The notes below the pieces were generated by a model that saw only the letters and a list, made by a program, of their open reading frames with translations, had not been told where the DNA came from and made no database searches. 46,247 nucleotides of DNA from Didymodactylos carnosus. Lineage: Eukaryota > Rotifera > Eurotatoria > Philodinida > Philodinidae. Location of the stretch: NCBI GenBank assembly GCA_905250885.1, contig CAJNOQ010000575.1, forward strand, positions 1-46,247, in the 5' to 3' direction. This document shows, piece by piece, positions 45,102 through 46,247 of the stretch. The stretch's first letter is position 1. Each line of letters starts with the position of its first letter. A program made the translations under genes and the position numbers.

Positions 45102-46247
45102 ATGCATCCTCACGGTATTGGTACAATGTAACATTTTACTATTCCTTTTCATTTCAGTCCAAATCTCCACACAGTGAAGAAGTATTATACTTAATCTTCA
45201 TTTTCTTCTTTCTGCATCTCAAATCATCTTTTTCTTTATTTTTGACCGGAGCGTGCTTCAAAGCTGTGATAGTATGAAACTGTACATAAAGCAGAGTATG
45301 TTGTTGTGAACTTAAAATGTGTATGAATACCCAGATCATTCAAAACAGACCATTAATGTCCCCAAAACGCACTCCAAATAGTCTGTTACAGAATGGATAA
45401 GGGAGGCTAAATTAAACAGGCCGTTTTTTAGGTCATTCAATCGACAAGTCATTTACCTCTTTTATTTTGCCGTCATCACTAGTCATCAATATTCTTCGAA
45501 AAACTTAAAAAGTTTACTCTTTGACGGCTATATAAACTGACAAAGAGTTCCTCGAGGAAGTACTTGTAATCTAATGTCTCATTCTAACGGCAGTATCAGC
45601 ATCTAGGACTGGCACTAAGAATAGTATCAGTATTGTAAAGACTCAAAAATTTGAAAACTAATATTTTGGAGTTAATAAATGCGAAATATTGAACTTTAAA
45701 CGTTGAAAAACGCTCAAGAAACGGTCCATAATACGGTTCGAGTTAAACCGTTTTATGGACCTGGGTATCTATATAGCTCTTTACCTTAACGTATGTGCTG
45801 TCTATTGATTCCTCTCGTCACTTAAATAGAAGTTTTAGATATACTTTTTTTATTTTACCATATATTTTCAAAAAGTATCCAATTTATTTTCGTAAATCCT
45901 TTCCACTTTTAAAACTTTTTCTTTATCTTATTTTTAATTTGTACCGTTCTTCATATGCATTTACATTATTATATATATATTTAATAAACAACAACTTCGC
46001 AGGATATTGACATCATTGCATATAGAATATAAATATTAAAGAAAATAGAGCATATTGACAAAATATTAAAACAATTGCGCCTATAATGATAGGAAATTAA
46101 AAAGATGAAACATTTAGGGGGCATTTTAAAATATATTCTTGTCGGTCAGTAGCTCTTACGCTACTACGCGACTATTTTTGTCTTCCACTGTTACATAACA
46201 TATCATTTTATAATCATTTTTATATAGATGTATACAAGAACTTCATT
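45102..46247. other. Non-coding 3' flank to window end
   Basis: A hairpin with arms GGTCCATAA-ACGGTT and AACCGTTTTATGGACC lies at about 45723-45762. Open frames here are short and unrecognised. Confidence 0.4.

Noticed and set aside
1..46247. CRISPR array, prokaryotic operon, phage or virus-derived genes, rRNA or intact tRNA genes
   Set aside because: I looked for regular spaced repeats, cloverleaf-compatible box pairs and viral-type proteins and saw none beyond the SINE head.

Overview
This is a eukaryotic window, AT-rich throughout. Its genes are split by short introns (mostly about 55-130 bp, GT-AG, with T-rich runs before ATTTTAG-like acceptors). A few introns are stretched by transposon-like inserts. 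The protein set is metazoan: a nuclear receptor, LARP4, Mediator subunit 10, the GID/CTLH subunit ARMC8, a ZFAND5/6-type A20/AN1 protein, an LRR membrane protein and a VWC-domain membrane protein. Gene style and intron style fit a small-bodied invertebrate. A rotifer (bdelloid-like) is my best guess, but the sequence alone does not prove it.

Layout. 1-5677 (-): LARP4-like RNA-binding protein, C-terminus cut by the window edge, nine exons found, one 3.2-kb intron carrying a foldback element. 5678-13802: no firm gene, but three non-autonomous hAT elements, each with its 8-bp target duplication (8935-9197, 11673-12085, 12695-13514); the last carries the C-terminal piece of a hAT transposase. 13803-18417 (+): ARMC8 homologue, ten exons, with a foldback element of about 1.1 kb in its last large intron. 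19017-19507 (+): MED10, two exons. 19508-26107: mostly non-coding, with a foldback element at 20020-20838 that contains an internal tandem duplication. 26108-27281 (+): ZFAND5/6-like gene, four exons. 28564-29161: decayed mariner element with long inverted repeats and a TA duplication. 29972-30805: a tRNA-derived SINE with an 11-bp target duplication, itself split between its A and B boxes by a Tc1-type MITE. 30836-32309 (-): LRR type I membrane protein. 34347-37392 (-): nuclear receptor, with one unresolved exon junction in the ligand-binding half. 37393-43875: a long non-coding stretch with a piggyBac-like MITE, a perfect 129-bp palindrome and a nearly perfect 487-bp foldback. 43876-45101 (+): secreted/transmembrane VWC protein with a PPPY tail.

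The genes show no operon or shared pathway. LARP4 (mRNA stability), ARMC8 (ubiquitin ligase), MED10 (transcription) and ZFAND (ubiquitin/stress) are ordinary housekeeping functions. No CRISPR, defence island or new multi-gene system is visible. The most interesting material is the dense set of small mobile elements with readable insertion scars, above all the SINE/MITE nest at 29.97-30.81 kb, plus some protein-level oddities: a PAM2 Phe in LARP4, and a 3-residue D-box and a possible GC-AG intron in the nuclear receptor.

All exon models come from reading frames, splice signals, phase agreement and recalled family sequences; none was checked by alignment software or RNA data.
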